From assembly GCA_029762625.1 (NCBI GenBank), contig JARVGI010000001.1:1-64000 (forward strand): DNA of 64,000 bases. Direction: 5' to 3'. Shown in pieces: positions 57,094-64,000 of this stretch. Position numbers and translations under genes: made by a program. The number at the start of each line of letters is the position of its first letter. Positions within the stretch are counted from its first letter, which is position 1. The notes beneath the pieces were generated by a model that was not told the origin of the DNA, made no database searches, and was given only the letters and a program-made list of their open reading frames with translations. Source of the stretch: Methanomicrobiaceae archaeon (GTDB taxonomy: Archaea > Halobacteriota > Methanomicrobia > Methanomicrobiales > Methanomicrobiaceae).

Positions 57094-60000
57094 ATGGCAG
57101 TATTCGATTTTTTCAAGTCACCGTCAAAGCTCACGAAGAAAGCGTGTCCTGAAGAGGAGGCGATCGGTCGCATACTGTCGGGCAACGCCGAAGCCCGGTG
57201 CGAGGCCGCGCGTTCGTGCCTTGCGATGGACGGTGCGGCACTCGCGCGCGTGTGCGGTCTCATGGCGCAGAAGGGCGAGGAGGAACGCCGCCGCATCGCC
57301 CGGGCGCTCACCACCTGCGATCCCGACCGTGTCCCCGCGCTGCTGCCGGTGATTGCGGATGCGCCGCCGGAGACGCAGGAGGCATGTGCGGAGGCCATCG
57401 GCCGCATGAAGATCTCGGTGCTCGATGCGCTCTTCCCGGCGATGGTGCACGAGGATGCCGCGGTGCGGCGGGGATCGGTCATCGCCCTCGGCGGCATGAT
57501 CCGGAGAAATGCCGATGCATTGTCCGCGGTCTGCCAGATGCTGGGGGATGCCGACCGCAGCGTGCAGACGGCCGCCGCAGAGGTGCTGCGCAGGGCGGAA
57601 TGGGAGCCGACTGAAGGCCCTGAAAAGGCTTCCTTTTACTTTCTGCTCGAGGACTGGACCCGCCTTGCCAGGATGAAGAAGCGCGCGCTCCCGCTGCTTC
57701 TCGGGGAGGTTCGGTCAGGTGATCCGGGCACGCGGGCGGCGATTATCCGGACGCTTGCCGACATCCGCGACGCACAGGCCCTGCCGGTCCTCATCGGGCT
57801 GCTGGAGGACGCGGAGACTGCCATCCGGGCCGCGGCGATCGAGGCGCTGGGGGCGATGGGCGATGGACGCGCCGTTCCCGCCCTCGAGCCGCTGTTGCAG
57901 GACCCCTATCCGCAGGTGCGCATGGAAGCCGCATGGGCGCTCGACCGGCTCGGGTGGCGGCCGGCGGATCCTCCACAGGCGGCGGCGTACCTGGTCGCGC
58001 TCGAGCAGTGGAACCGGCTTGCGGAGATGGGGGCGCCCGCCGTGCAGCCCCTGATCGGGGCTCTCCGGCAGGATCATTCGGGGGTGCGGGCGGGCGCCGT
58101 CGAAGCGCTGCGCACGATGGGGGCGCCGGGCCGCGAGGCCCTCTCCCGCGCCGCCCGGTCCGGGGATCCCGCGCGTGCCGGGGCCGCACGCGACGCCCTG
58201 CGGGTGATCGGGGAGAAGAATGCATCTGAGGCGCGCCGGCAGCCCGCGCAGGAGGACGACGCGCAGTTCCAAAAGGAGTACGAGGAGGGGATGGCGGCAC
58301 GGACCCTTCATGCGAAGGAGCACCCCTGTGACCCGCGGGGCCGGCGCACTGCGATTTCGCGGGAAGAAAATGGGCGCTCCCGCGCCCCCGGCCCCGATCC
58401 CGAAGGCCCCGAGTTGGAGCGCCTGGTGGCGGAGAGCGGGCGGAAGGTGCGGGCCGGGTTCAGGGAGGCCGGCGCGGCGTCCCGCGCCTCCCCTGCGAAG
58501 GCCCGGGCGCACAGCGGCGACGAGCGACGGGGAGAGACGGTGACCGCCGACGAGATTGCCGCCAGCGAACGCGCTGTTCGGGAGGGGCTCGCAGCCGTGC
58601 GCCGGGGCGCCCGTGCGGATGGGCAGACGGACGCGCCGGGTCCCGACGACGGTGATGCCGGAACGACCGGTCCCGCCCCTGCGGACGACGCGACCCTCGC
58701 CGAAGCTCTGCGCACCGCCGCGGCTCCGCACGTGGGCACCGGTCCCGGAGACGGTCTCGCTACCCCCGATCCCCTGCGCGATCTCCTCCGGGCACTGCAG
58801 CACCGCGACGAGGAGGTCCGGGCGGCGGCGATCGAGTCGCTGCGCATGAAGGGGGAGGAGGCGGTCGAGTATCTCCTCGAGGCCCTGCACGACGAGAGCC
58901 ACGCGGTCAGGCAGGCCGCCGCGGAAGCGCTGGGGCACATCGGCACCCAGAAAGCCGCAGGTCCCCTGATCAGCATGCTGCGAGATCCCTACGAGGACGT
59001 GCGGATCGCCGCGGCGGGGGCGCTCGGAGCACTGAAAAATATGCTCTCCATCCGTTTTCTCGCGGGGCTTTTCGAGGACGGGTACTGTGGGGTCCGCATC
59101 GCCGCCGCCGATGCCCTCGCCGCATTCGGGGAGCCCGCCCTTTCCGCCCTCACCGAGGCGCTCGGATCCCCGTCGGTCGTCGTCCGGATCACGGCGGCGC
59201 GGGCGCTGGGTACGCTGGGCCATGCCGGGGGCATCCCGTCCCTGGTCGAGGCCCTCGCCGACGAGGTTGCGGAGGTGCGCCGGGGGGCGGCGCATGCCCT
59301 CGGGGAGATCGGGGGCCCGGCGATTCCGCCGCTTGCGTGGATCATGCAGCACGGCGGGGTGGCGGAGAAGCTCGCCGCCCTCGATGCGCTGGGTGCCATC
59401 TTCGACGACCGGGCGACCGACGCCATCATGTCCGCGCTGCACGATGATGACCCCGATGTGCGGGAGAAGGCCGCGAAGGTTCTCCGGCGGAGGGAGCTGT
59501 TGCATGTGTGGCGCAGCGCATGGCTCGCGCGGGTGGCAACGGAGGAGGAGCCCGCTTCAGTCGGGACGCTCCATGCCGAGGATGAGCACGCGTTTGCCGA
59601 TTCCGGGGCGAAAGAGATCGATACTCTCATTACGGCGCTGAAAGAGCGGAAGGGCACGGCACAGGTCGCCGCGTCGATGCGGCTGATGATGATGGGCCGG
59701 CCTGCGGTGGAGGGGCTGATCCGGGCGCTCCGGAACGAAAACCGGGCGGTGCAGATGGCGGCGGCGGAACTGCTCGGCGAGATGCGGGACGTGGCGGTGG
59801 ACCCGCTCATGGGTGCCCTGCAGGATGCCGATCCCTTCGTGCGCTCCGTGGCGGCCCGCAGTCTCGGCAAGATCGGGAGCGATCGGTCGGTCGAGGCGCT
59901 GATCGCGTCCCTGCACCGCGAGACGACCACCCGGGTCCGGGCCACCGTGGCCGAGGCGCTGGGGTACATCGGCCACCGCCGGTCCATCGATCCGCTGGTC

Positions 60001-60522
60001 ATCGCCCTGCGGGACCGCGACGAGGAGGTGCAGATCGCCGCCGCCTCCTCGCTGGGCTATATTGGTGACCGGCAGGCGATTGAGCCGCTTATCCAGGCCC
60101 TCAACGATGTCGATTACCGGGTGCGGCGGGTGGCCCTGCAGGCGCTGAACGATTCGTCGGGCCTGCCCCAGGAGCACCTCGTCAATGCCCTGAAGTACGG
60201 GGAGAAGGAGTTCAAGCTGGGGGTTGCCGAGGCGCTCGACCAGGTCGGCTGGAAACCGGGCGACCGGCAGGAGGAGGCCTGCTATCTTATCGCGAAGGGC
60301 CGGTGGGGCGAGCTGGAATATCTGGGGTCCGCGGCGGTCGGCCCCCTCCTCGAGGTGTATGCGGATGCGGCGAGCGACCTGCGGTTCGAGGCGGTCCGGG
60401 CCATCGCCCGCATCGGGGGAGACGAGGCGGACCGCGCCCTTGCACGCGTCCTGCAGGACGACAACCCCGTCCTCAGGAAACTGGCGGAACGGGCACTCGG
60501 GCAGCGTGACGGGGGATCCTGA
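57094..60522 (+). CDS. Giant HEAT-repeat protein
   Basis: A 1142-residue protein built almost entirely of HEAT/PBS-lyase-type repeats (pattern such as AVxALGxIGDxRAVxPLxxxLxD). A first array occupies about residues 20-375, a charged Arg/Glu/Asp/Pro linker about 380-560, and a second array about 560-1140. Three WxP-type inserts (WEPTEGP near 169, WRPADPP near 289, WKPGDRQ near 1051) each lead into a W-x2-L helix. Long HEAT solenoids scaffold protein complexes. ATG 57094 follows GCGAGGAGCG. No signal peptide or membrane helix, so probably cytoplasmic. Confidence 0.85.
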   Translation: MAVFDFFKSPSKLTKKACPEEEAIGRILSGNAEARCEAARSCLAMDGAALARVCGLMAQKGEEERRRIARALTTCDPDRVPALLPVIADAPPETQEACAEAIGRMKISVLDALFPAMVHEDAAVRRGSVIALGGMIRRNADALSAVCQMLGDADRSVQTAAAEVLRRAEWEPTEGPEKASFYFLLEDWTRLARMKKRALPLLLGEVRSGDPGTRAAIIRTLADIRDAQALPVLIGLLEDAETAIRAAAIEALGAMGDGRAVPALEPLLQDPYPQVRMEAAWALDRLGWRPADPPQAAAYLVALEQWNRLAEMGAPAVQPLIGALRQDHSGVRAGAVEALRTMGAPGREALSRAARSGDPARAGAARDALRVIGEKNASEARRQPAQEDDAQFQKEYEEGMAARTLHAKEHPCDPRGRRTAISREENGRSRAPGPDPEGPELERLVAESGRKVRAGFREAGAASRASPAKARAHSGDERRGETVTADEIAASERAVREGLAAVRRGARADGQTDAPGPDDGDAGTTGPAPADDATLAEALRTAAAPHVGTGPGDGLATPDPLRDLLRALQHRDEEVRAAAIESLRMKGEEAVEYLLEALHDESHAVRQAAAEALGHIGTQKAAGPLISMLRDPYEDVRIAAAGALGALKNMLSIRFLAGLFEDGYCGVRIAAADALAAFGEPALSALTEALGSPSVVVRITAARALGTLGHAGGIPSLVEALADEVAEVRRGAAHALGEIGGPAIPPLAWIMQHGGVAEKLAALDALGAIFDDRATDAIMSALHDDDPDVREKAAKVLRRRELLHVWRSAWLARVATEEEPASVGTLHAEDEHAFADSGAKEIDTLITALKERKGTAQVAASMRLMMMGRPAVEGLIRALRNENRAVQMAAAELLGEMRDVAVDPLMGALQDADPFVRSVAARSLGKIGSDRSVEALIASLHRETTTRVRATVAEALGYIGHRRSIDPLVIALRDRDEEVQIAAASSLGYIGDRQAIEPLIQALNDVDYRVRRVALQALNDSSGLPQEHLVNALKYGEKEFKLGVAEALDQVGWKPGDRQEEACYLIAKGRWGELEYLGSAAVGPLLEVYADAASDLRFEAVRAIARIGGDEADRALARVLQDDNPVLRKLAERALGQRDGGS

Positions 60523-60539
60523 CCGCCGCTACGGCGGGG

Positions 60540-60755
60540 TCACTCCAGATCGTAGTAGTTGAGGGCCTTCACGAGCGCGAGAAAGTCGGGAAGGCTGTCG
60601 CCGGGTTTTTCGCAGAAAAGGTCCCAGAGGTCGCGGGGGAGGCGCACCTCGTTTCCGCAGCGGCTGCAGCGGAGGCCCACGCTGTCGCTGTCGCGGCTCA
60701 TCAGCGCAAGCGACCGGGTGCTGCACGCGGGGCATTCATACGCTCTCTGGTTCAT
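60540..60755 (-). CDS. Small zinc-ribbon protein (71 residues)
   Basis: Starts MNQRAYECPACS. Cys8-x2-Cys11 and Cys30-x2-Cys33 (CSRCG) make a zinc ribbon; the C-terminal half (LPRDLWDLFCEKPGDSLPDF, then LALVKALNYYDLE) is helical and acidic. It is convergent with the HEAT gene and ends 18 bases beyond it. Function unknown. Confidence 0.7.
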   Translation of the reverse strand: MNQRAYECPACSTRSLALMSRDSDSVGLRCSRCGNEVRLPRDLWDLFCEKPGDSLPDFLALVKALNYYDLE

Positions 60756-61084
60756 CGGTTCACCGTGCTCCGGCGGGAAGGTCCTGTGCAGGCGTACGAT
60801 GCGATGACAGAAAAGCGCGCGGGTTTTCGCACGGGGGCATCCCGGGCCGGATCCTTCCGGGCGATGGCCGATCCGGGAGAGCACCAGGGTACGGAGGGCG
60901 CCTGCAGCCGACCCTCGCCGGGACGGGGACTGCATGCGTTCGTGGCCGAAAATCCCGGCGGCGGCATTCCCGCGGGAACCACACTACAAGGGGCCTGAAT
61001 TATTTATTATTTTTTACAAAATATATAATGCAAATAATTGACAATGCGGCAGTATCATACCACCGTCCCTGGAGGGAGGTAGCA
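60756..61084. other. Intergenic region with AT-rich promoter of the next zinc protein
   Basis: About 330 bases. No gene is convincing. The right part turns AT-rich (61000-61040) and has AATATATAAT at 61020-61029, about 56-65 bases before ATG 61085. Confidence 0.45.
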
Positions 61085-61285
61085 ATGACCGATGGATTGT
61101 GCGACATCTGCAAAAAGAGAGAGCGGCGTCTGGTCGCGGTGGTGAGCAAGGCACGAATTTTCCACGTGTGCCCGGACTGTTTTTTCGAGCGGTTCACGGC
61201 CAGAAGGGAATTGGGGGTTTCCATCTTCGAGGAAGTATCGCCACCCCGGGTACGGGAATCGCGCCTGCTGGAATACCTGCGGTAG
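61085..61285 (+). CDS. Small Cys-pair protein (66 residues)
   Basis: Reads MTDGLCDICKKRERR..., with Cys6-x2-Cys9 and Cys29-x2-Cys32 (CDIC, CPDC) as a zinc ribbon, followed by a helix (FFERFTARRELGVSIFEEV). The ATG follows the strong GGAGGGAGGTAGC. The basic first half may contact nucleic acid. Function unknown. Confidence 0.75.
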   Translation: MTDGLCDICKKRERRLVAVVSKARIFHVCPDCFFERFTARRELGVSIFEEVSPPRVRESRLLEYLR

Positions 61286-61575
61286 CGGGGAGGTATCCGC
61301 CCGGCGGCGATCCGCTCCGTTGTGCGCCTGGATTGCGGTACCGCTCCAGCAGCATTGTTTTTCCGGACTGTCGCATGCGCTCGGGCCGGGGGCGCCGCGA
61401 GAGGAATGCCCCACGAAAAGCCCGGCACCACGGGGGATCCGGACCTGCCGGTCCGGGACGGCGCCAGCATGGCGGCCCGAGATTCACCGCTCGTCTGTCC
61501 CGTTTCATGGATCCCTGGCCCATCCCTCGCGTTTATCTCCTTCCTTTTTCCATAGTTCTCTCTCCAGGAGTTCTC

Positions 61576-62439
61576 ATGCAGGTCGTTTCGTCCGTCCACG
61601 CGCTCAGGCACCCGTTCACGGTCCCGGTGGCGCCCGGCATCGCCCTCGACCGGTTCGTGTACTCGTATCTCGTGTACGGGGAGACGATCACCCTCGTTGA
61701 CACGGGGGTGGCAGGGTGCGAGGCGCGGATATTCGCGTACCTCCGGTCCACCGGCCGCGATCCGTCGGAGATTGCGCTCATCGTCCTGACCCATTCGCAC
61801 CCCGACCATATCGGGGCGGCAGGGGCGATCCGGCAGGCCACCGGGTGCGACATTGCCGCGCATCCCGCCGAGCGGGCATGGATCGAGGATGTGGAACGCC
61901 AGAACCGCGAGCGGCCGGTGCCGGGGTTTGCGGGGCTCGTCGGCGGGCCGGTGCAGGTCGATTTCGACCTCGCCGACGGCGATGCCATCGAGCTCGATGC
62001 TCCCGGCGGGGGGGAGCTGCAGGTGTTCCACACGCCGGGCCACTCACCCGGATCGATCGCCCTGTTCATGCACGGCACGGGAGCGCTCTTTGCCGGTGAT
62101 GCGGTGCCCGTGGCAGGCGACCTGCCGGTCTATGACGACGCCCCCGCCTCGATGCGGTCGGTACAGCGGCTCCGGCGGCTATCCGGCATCCGGGTGCTCC
62201 TCTCGGCATGGGACGAGCCGCGCAGGGGTGAGGAGGCGTACCGGCAGATGGACCGGGCGGTTGCGTACCTCCGGAGGATCCACGCGACCGTGCTCGCCTG
62301 TGCCGGTGCCGGGTCGCCTGACCCGATGACATTGACGCAGGATGCCGCTGCTGCGCTCGGTCTTCCTCCTGCGGCCGCGACCCCTCTGCTCGCCCGGACC
62401 TTTGCCGCGAACCTGCGGGCCCGGGAGCAGGAATGGTAA
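61576..62439 (+). CDS. Metallo-beta-lactamase-fold hydrolase
   Basis: A 287-residue hydrolase with THSHPDHIGAAG (about residue 72-83), the third histidine in FHTPGHSPGSI, Asp in FAGDAVPV, and a C-terminal helical extension (from about 215). It resembles glyoxalase II-like or quinolone-hydrolase-type MBL proteins. Substrate unknown. ATG 61576 follows CAGGAG. Confidence 0.85.
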   Translation: MQVVSSVHALRHPFTVPVAPGIALDRFVYSYLVYGETITLVDTGVAGCEARIFAYLRSTGRDPSEIALIVLTHSHPDHIGAAGAIRQATGCDIAAHPAERAWIEDVERQNRERPVPGFAGLVGGPVQVDFDLADGDAIELDAPGGGELQVFHTPGHSPGSIALFMHGTGALFAGDAVPVAGDLPVYDDAPASMRSVQRLRRLSGIRVLLSAWDEPRRGEEAYRQMDRAVAYLRRIHATVLACAGAGSPDPMTLTQDAAAALGLPPAAATPLLARTFAANLRAREQEW

Positions 62440-62615
62440 CAGGTGTACGACGGGTGACGGGGGCCCGGGACCCCGGTATGCCCTGCCGTGGCCGCGTGGA
62501 CCTGTGCGGACGGATACCGGTGTGGCATGCGCATCTGGTATCGGCCGGCAGGGCGATCGGAACACGCGGAGAATGGCCCTCGCTCCGGGAAAAAGGATGA
62601 GATAATTGGTTTTTA

Positions 62616-62688
62616 TGCTGCTATGGGGATTTGAACCCCAGTCGTCGGCGTGAAAGGCCGACATGATTGGCCCCTACACTATAGCAGC
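62616..62688 (-). tRNA. tRNA-Glu (TTC)
   Basis: A 73-base intronless tRNA. Acceptor GCTGCTA pairs with TAGCAGC, anticodon arm TCGGC-CTTTCAC-GCCGA gives TTC, T-arm TGGGG-TTCAAAT-CCCCA. Discriminator A; no encoded CCA. Confidence 0.94.
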
Positions 62689-62853
62689 AATTCGATTGCG
62701 TGCACCGAGGTGCTATACAACTTGGGTGTGGGCGGATAAAAACGTTATGCCTGTAGATTGCGGTTCGCATCAATCGTGAACCGGCATTCCCCCGAATCCA
62801 TGCGTGGAGCCGATGCCGCCGCGTGCCGGGCACCGCGCTGCGGGGCCTCGCAC

Positions 62854-64000
62854 CTACCCGGGATCCCCGCACCGGCGGCGCTGCTGTCTCGCCAGGAGGT
62901 GCATGAGGTGGTCGGCGCCCTGGAAGCCGAGCGTCTTCTGGCTCCCGTGCATCATGTCGAGGTGCTCGATGTCGAGCGATGCGGCAATGGGCCTCTCGAG
63001 CATGCCGCCGATGAGGAGATCGACCCGGCGCTCCCTGAGTGCCTCGACAATCCGCTCCTGCTCCGGCTCGATGAGGACCTCACACCCCGGGCCGACAAGT
63101 TTCTCGAGCTTCGCCCCGGTGCCGGCATCGAAGTCGACGACGATCAGGGCCGGCTCGAGACCGAGCTCGTTGAAAAACCGGGCCATGGCGATGGCCCGCG
63201 TCGGCCCGCTCACGATCGCCACCCGGCGGCCGCGCAGGGCCTCGCCGCAGGTACGGGAAGTATCGGGGATCTCCCCTGCATACGGCGGCATGCCGAGCGA
63301 TCCGGCGACGCGGTCGAGGAAGCGCACCGCGGCGGCGTGGCCGATGGGCACCTCCTCGACGATGAACGGCGTTTTGCAGACCTCCTGCAGCTGTTCCGCA
63401 GCTTCCTTCCCGGCTGGTTCGCAGACGACGATGTTGAGCGCCGCAGCGCCCATCCGCTCGATCTCTCCGAGCGTGGCGTCTGCGGTGAGCGTCGCGTTGA
63501 CCCGGACGCCGATGCGATCGAGCATGCGCCGGAGCTCGCGAAGGTCGGGCCCGCCCCGGAGGAGGCCGATCAGGTTGACGCCCCTCTCATCGACGGCGTC
63601 CGGTGTGTGCACGAACTCTTCGACGAGCCTTCTCAGGGTTTCGCTGTACCCGGTCCGGAAGTCTCCCTCGAAGCCCCCCGCCTCGATCCCGATGACCCGC
63701 GAGGCAGTTTTCGCCGCCTTCACGGCGCTGGCGATGTCTTCGCCGATGATGCCCGAGACACAGCAGGAGAGGACCGCGATGAGCTCGGGCTCCAGCGCCG
63801 CATCGAGCTCTTCGATCGCGCGCGTGAGCCTGTCGCCGGCGCCGAAGATGACATCGTGCTCGTCCAGGCACGTGGAGTAGATCTCGGAGGGGGCATCGCC
63901 CCGCATGCCGAGGATATAGTTGATATGGTAGACGCAGCCCTTCGGCCCGTGCACGAGGATTGCGCTCTCTTTGATGGTGGCGAGCGCCTTGATCGCGCCG
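62854..64000 (-). CDS. cfbD: Ni-sirohydrochlorin a,c-diamide reductive cyclase catalytic subunit CfbD (runs off right edge)
   Basis: At least 382 residues; reading from base 64000 it continues in frame (GAIKALATIKESAILVHGPK), so the true start is a short way outside. It is a NifD-like protein of the coenzyme F430 pathway that, with NifH-like CfbC, reduces and cyclises the nickel tetrapyrrole. Cluster cysteines lie in HGPKGCVYHIN and LSCCVSGIIGED, and the C-terminus has GSQKTLGFQGADHL. The call is by family and motif; a related nitrogenase-like paralogue cannot be ruled out without a search. Confidence 0.8.
   Translation of the reverse strand, partial: GAIKALATIKESAILVHGPKGCVYHINYILGMRGDAPSEIYSTCLDEHDVIFGAGDRLTRAIEELDAALEPELIAVLSCCVSGIIGEDIASAVKAAKTASRVIGIEAGGFEGDFRTGYSETLRRLVEEFVHTPDAVDERGVNLIGLLRGGPDLRELRRMLDRIGVRVNATLTADATLGEIERMGAAALNIVVCEPAGKEAAEQLQEVCKTPFIVEEVPIGHAAAVRFLDRVAGSLGMPPYAGEIPDTSRTCGEALRGRRVAIVSGPTRAIAMARFFNELGLEPALIVVDFDAGTGAKLEKLVGPGCEVLIEPEQERIVEALRERRVDLLIGGMLERPIAASLDIEHLDMMHGSQKTLGFQGADHLMHLLARQQRRRCGDPG

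Noticed and set aside
57715-59505. 596-codon minus-strand frame inside the HEAT gene
   Set aside because: The plus strand carries regular HEAT repeats; the antisense frame is Arg/Gly/Pro rich without domains.

Overview
The window reads as chromosomal DNA of a hydrogenotrophic methanogenic archaeon, most likely order Methanomicrobiales. The evidence is a formate dehydrogenase alpha subunit (fdhA), methanofuran genes (mfnD, mfnF), a coenzyme F430 gene (cfbD), a fused Fae-Hps, archaeal TBP and transcription factor S, Hef, an archaeosortase, TATA-box promoters often close to the start codon, a tRNA-Trp with a guide-RNA intron, and high GC coding DNA with AT-rich promoters. Bacterial-type DNA gyrase, AMP-forming acetyl-CoA synthetase and a CbiMNOQ transporter fit the same group. 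Genus cannot be fixed from sequence reading alone.

Layout. 1-5.6 kb: 5' end of fdhA, a zinc-ribbon transposase-like gene, the mfnD-mfnF methanofuran operon, surE, a broken DUF4405 gene, rpiA and a small winged-helix regulator. 6-14.5 kb: TPR protein, tbp, acs, tfs, archaeosortase artA convergent with a CDP-alcohol phosphatidyltransferase, a riboflavin/F420-pathway reductase, sppA, truD, pth2. 14.5-24.5 kb: geranylgeranyl reductase, cbiM-N-O-Q metal uptake operon, gyrB-gyrA, and small conserved archaeal proteins. 24.5-35.6 kb: hef, glyS, an orphan N4-cytosine-type DNA methyltransferase, nifS-nifU, fae-hps and the intron-containing tRNA-Trp. 35.6-41.2 kb: acyl-CoA synthetase-like gene, dadD-mtnP salvage pair, a triple META-domain lipoprotein, tRNA-Ala. 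41.2-46.8 kb: a looser accessory strip with tiny Cys-rich genes, a VOC protein, a decayed RelE toxin, a decayed erythromycin esterase-like gene, a ferritin-like protein and thiC. 46.8-64 kb: DUF155 protein, DUF47-Pit phosphate uptake, nth with tRNA-Pro, pyrH, a SLOG-SLATT membrane protein, amrS with a Mut7-C gene, an Fe-S flavoprotein, LysE exporter, a giant HEAT-repeat protein, small zinc proteins, an MBL hydrolase, tRNA-Glu and cfbD, which runs off the right edge.

Functional threads. C1 and cofactor metabolism (fdhA, mfnD/F, fae-hps, cfbD, nifS/nifU, thiC) surround housekeeping information genes. Fae-Hps with RpiA fits pentose synthesis by the reverse ribulose monophosphate route. DadD plus MtnP recycle 5'-deoxyadenosine and methylthioadenosine made by SAM enzymes. 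CbiMNOQ would bring in cobalt or nickel for corrinoids, F430 and hydrogenase.

The least explained elements are the SLOG-SLATT protein at 51.6-53.3 kb (a predicted nucleotide-sensing membrane effector family found in bacterial conflict systems), the 1142-residue HEAT protein, the orphan methyltransferase in a sequence where CTAG looks rare, several perfect inverted repeats at promoters, and a set of tiny four-cysteine proteins. All functional calls are from reading motifs; no database search was possible.
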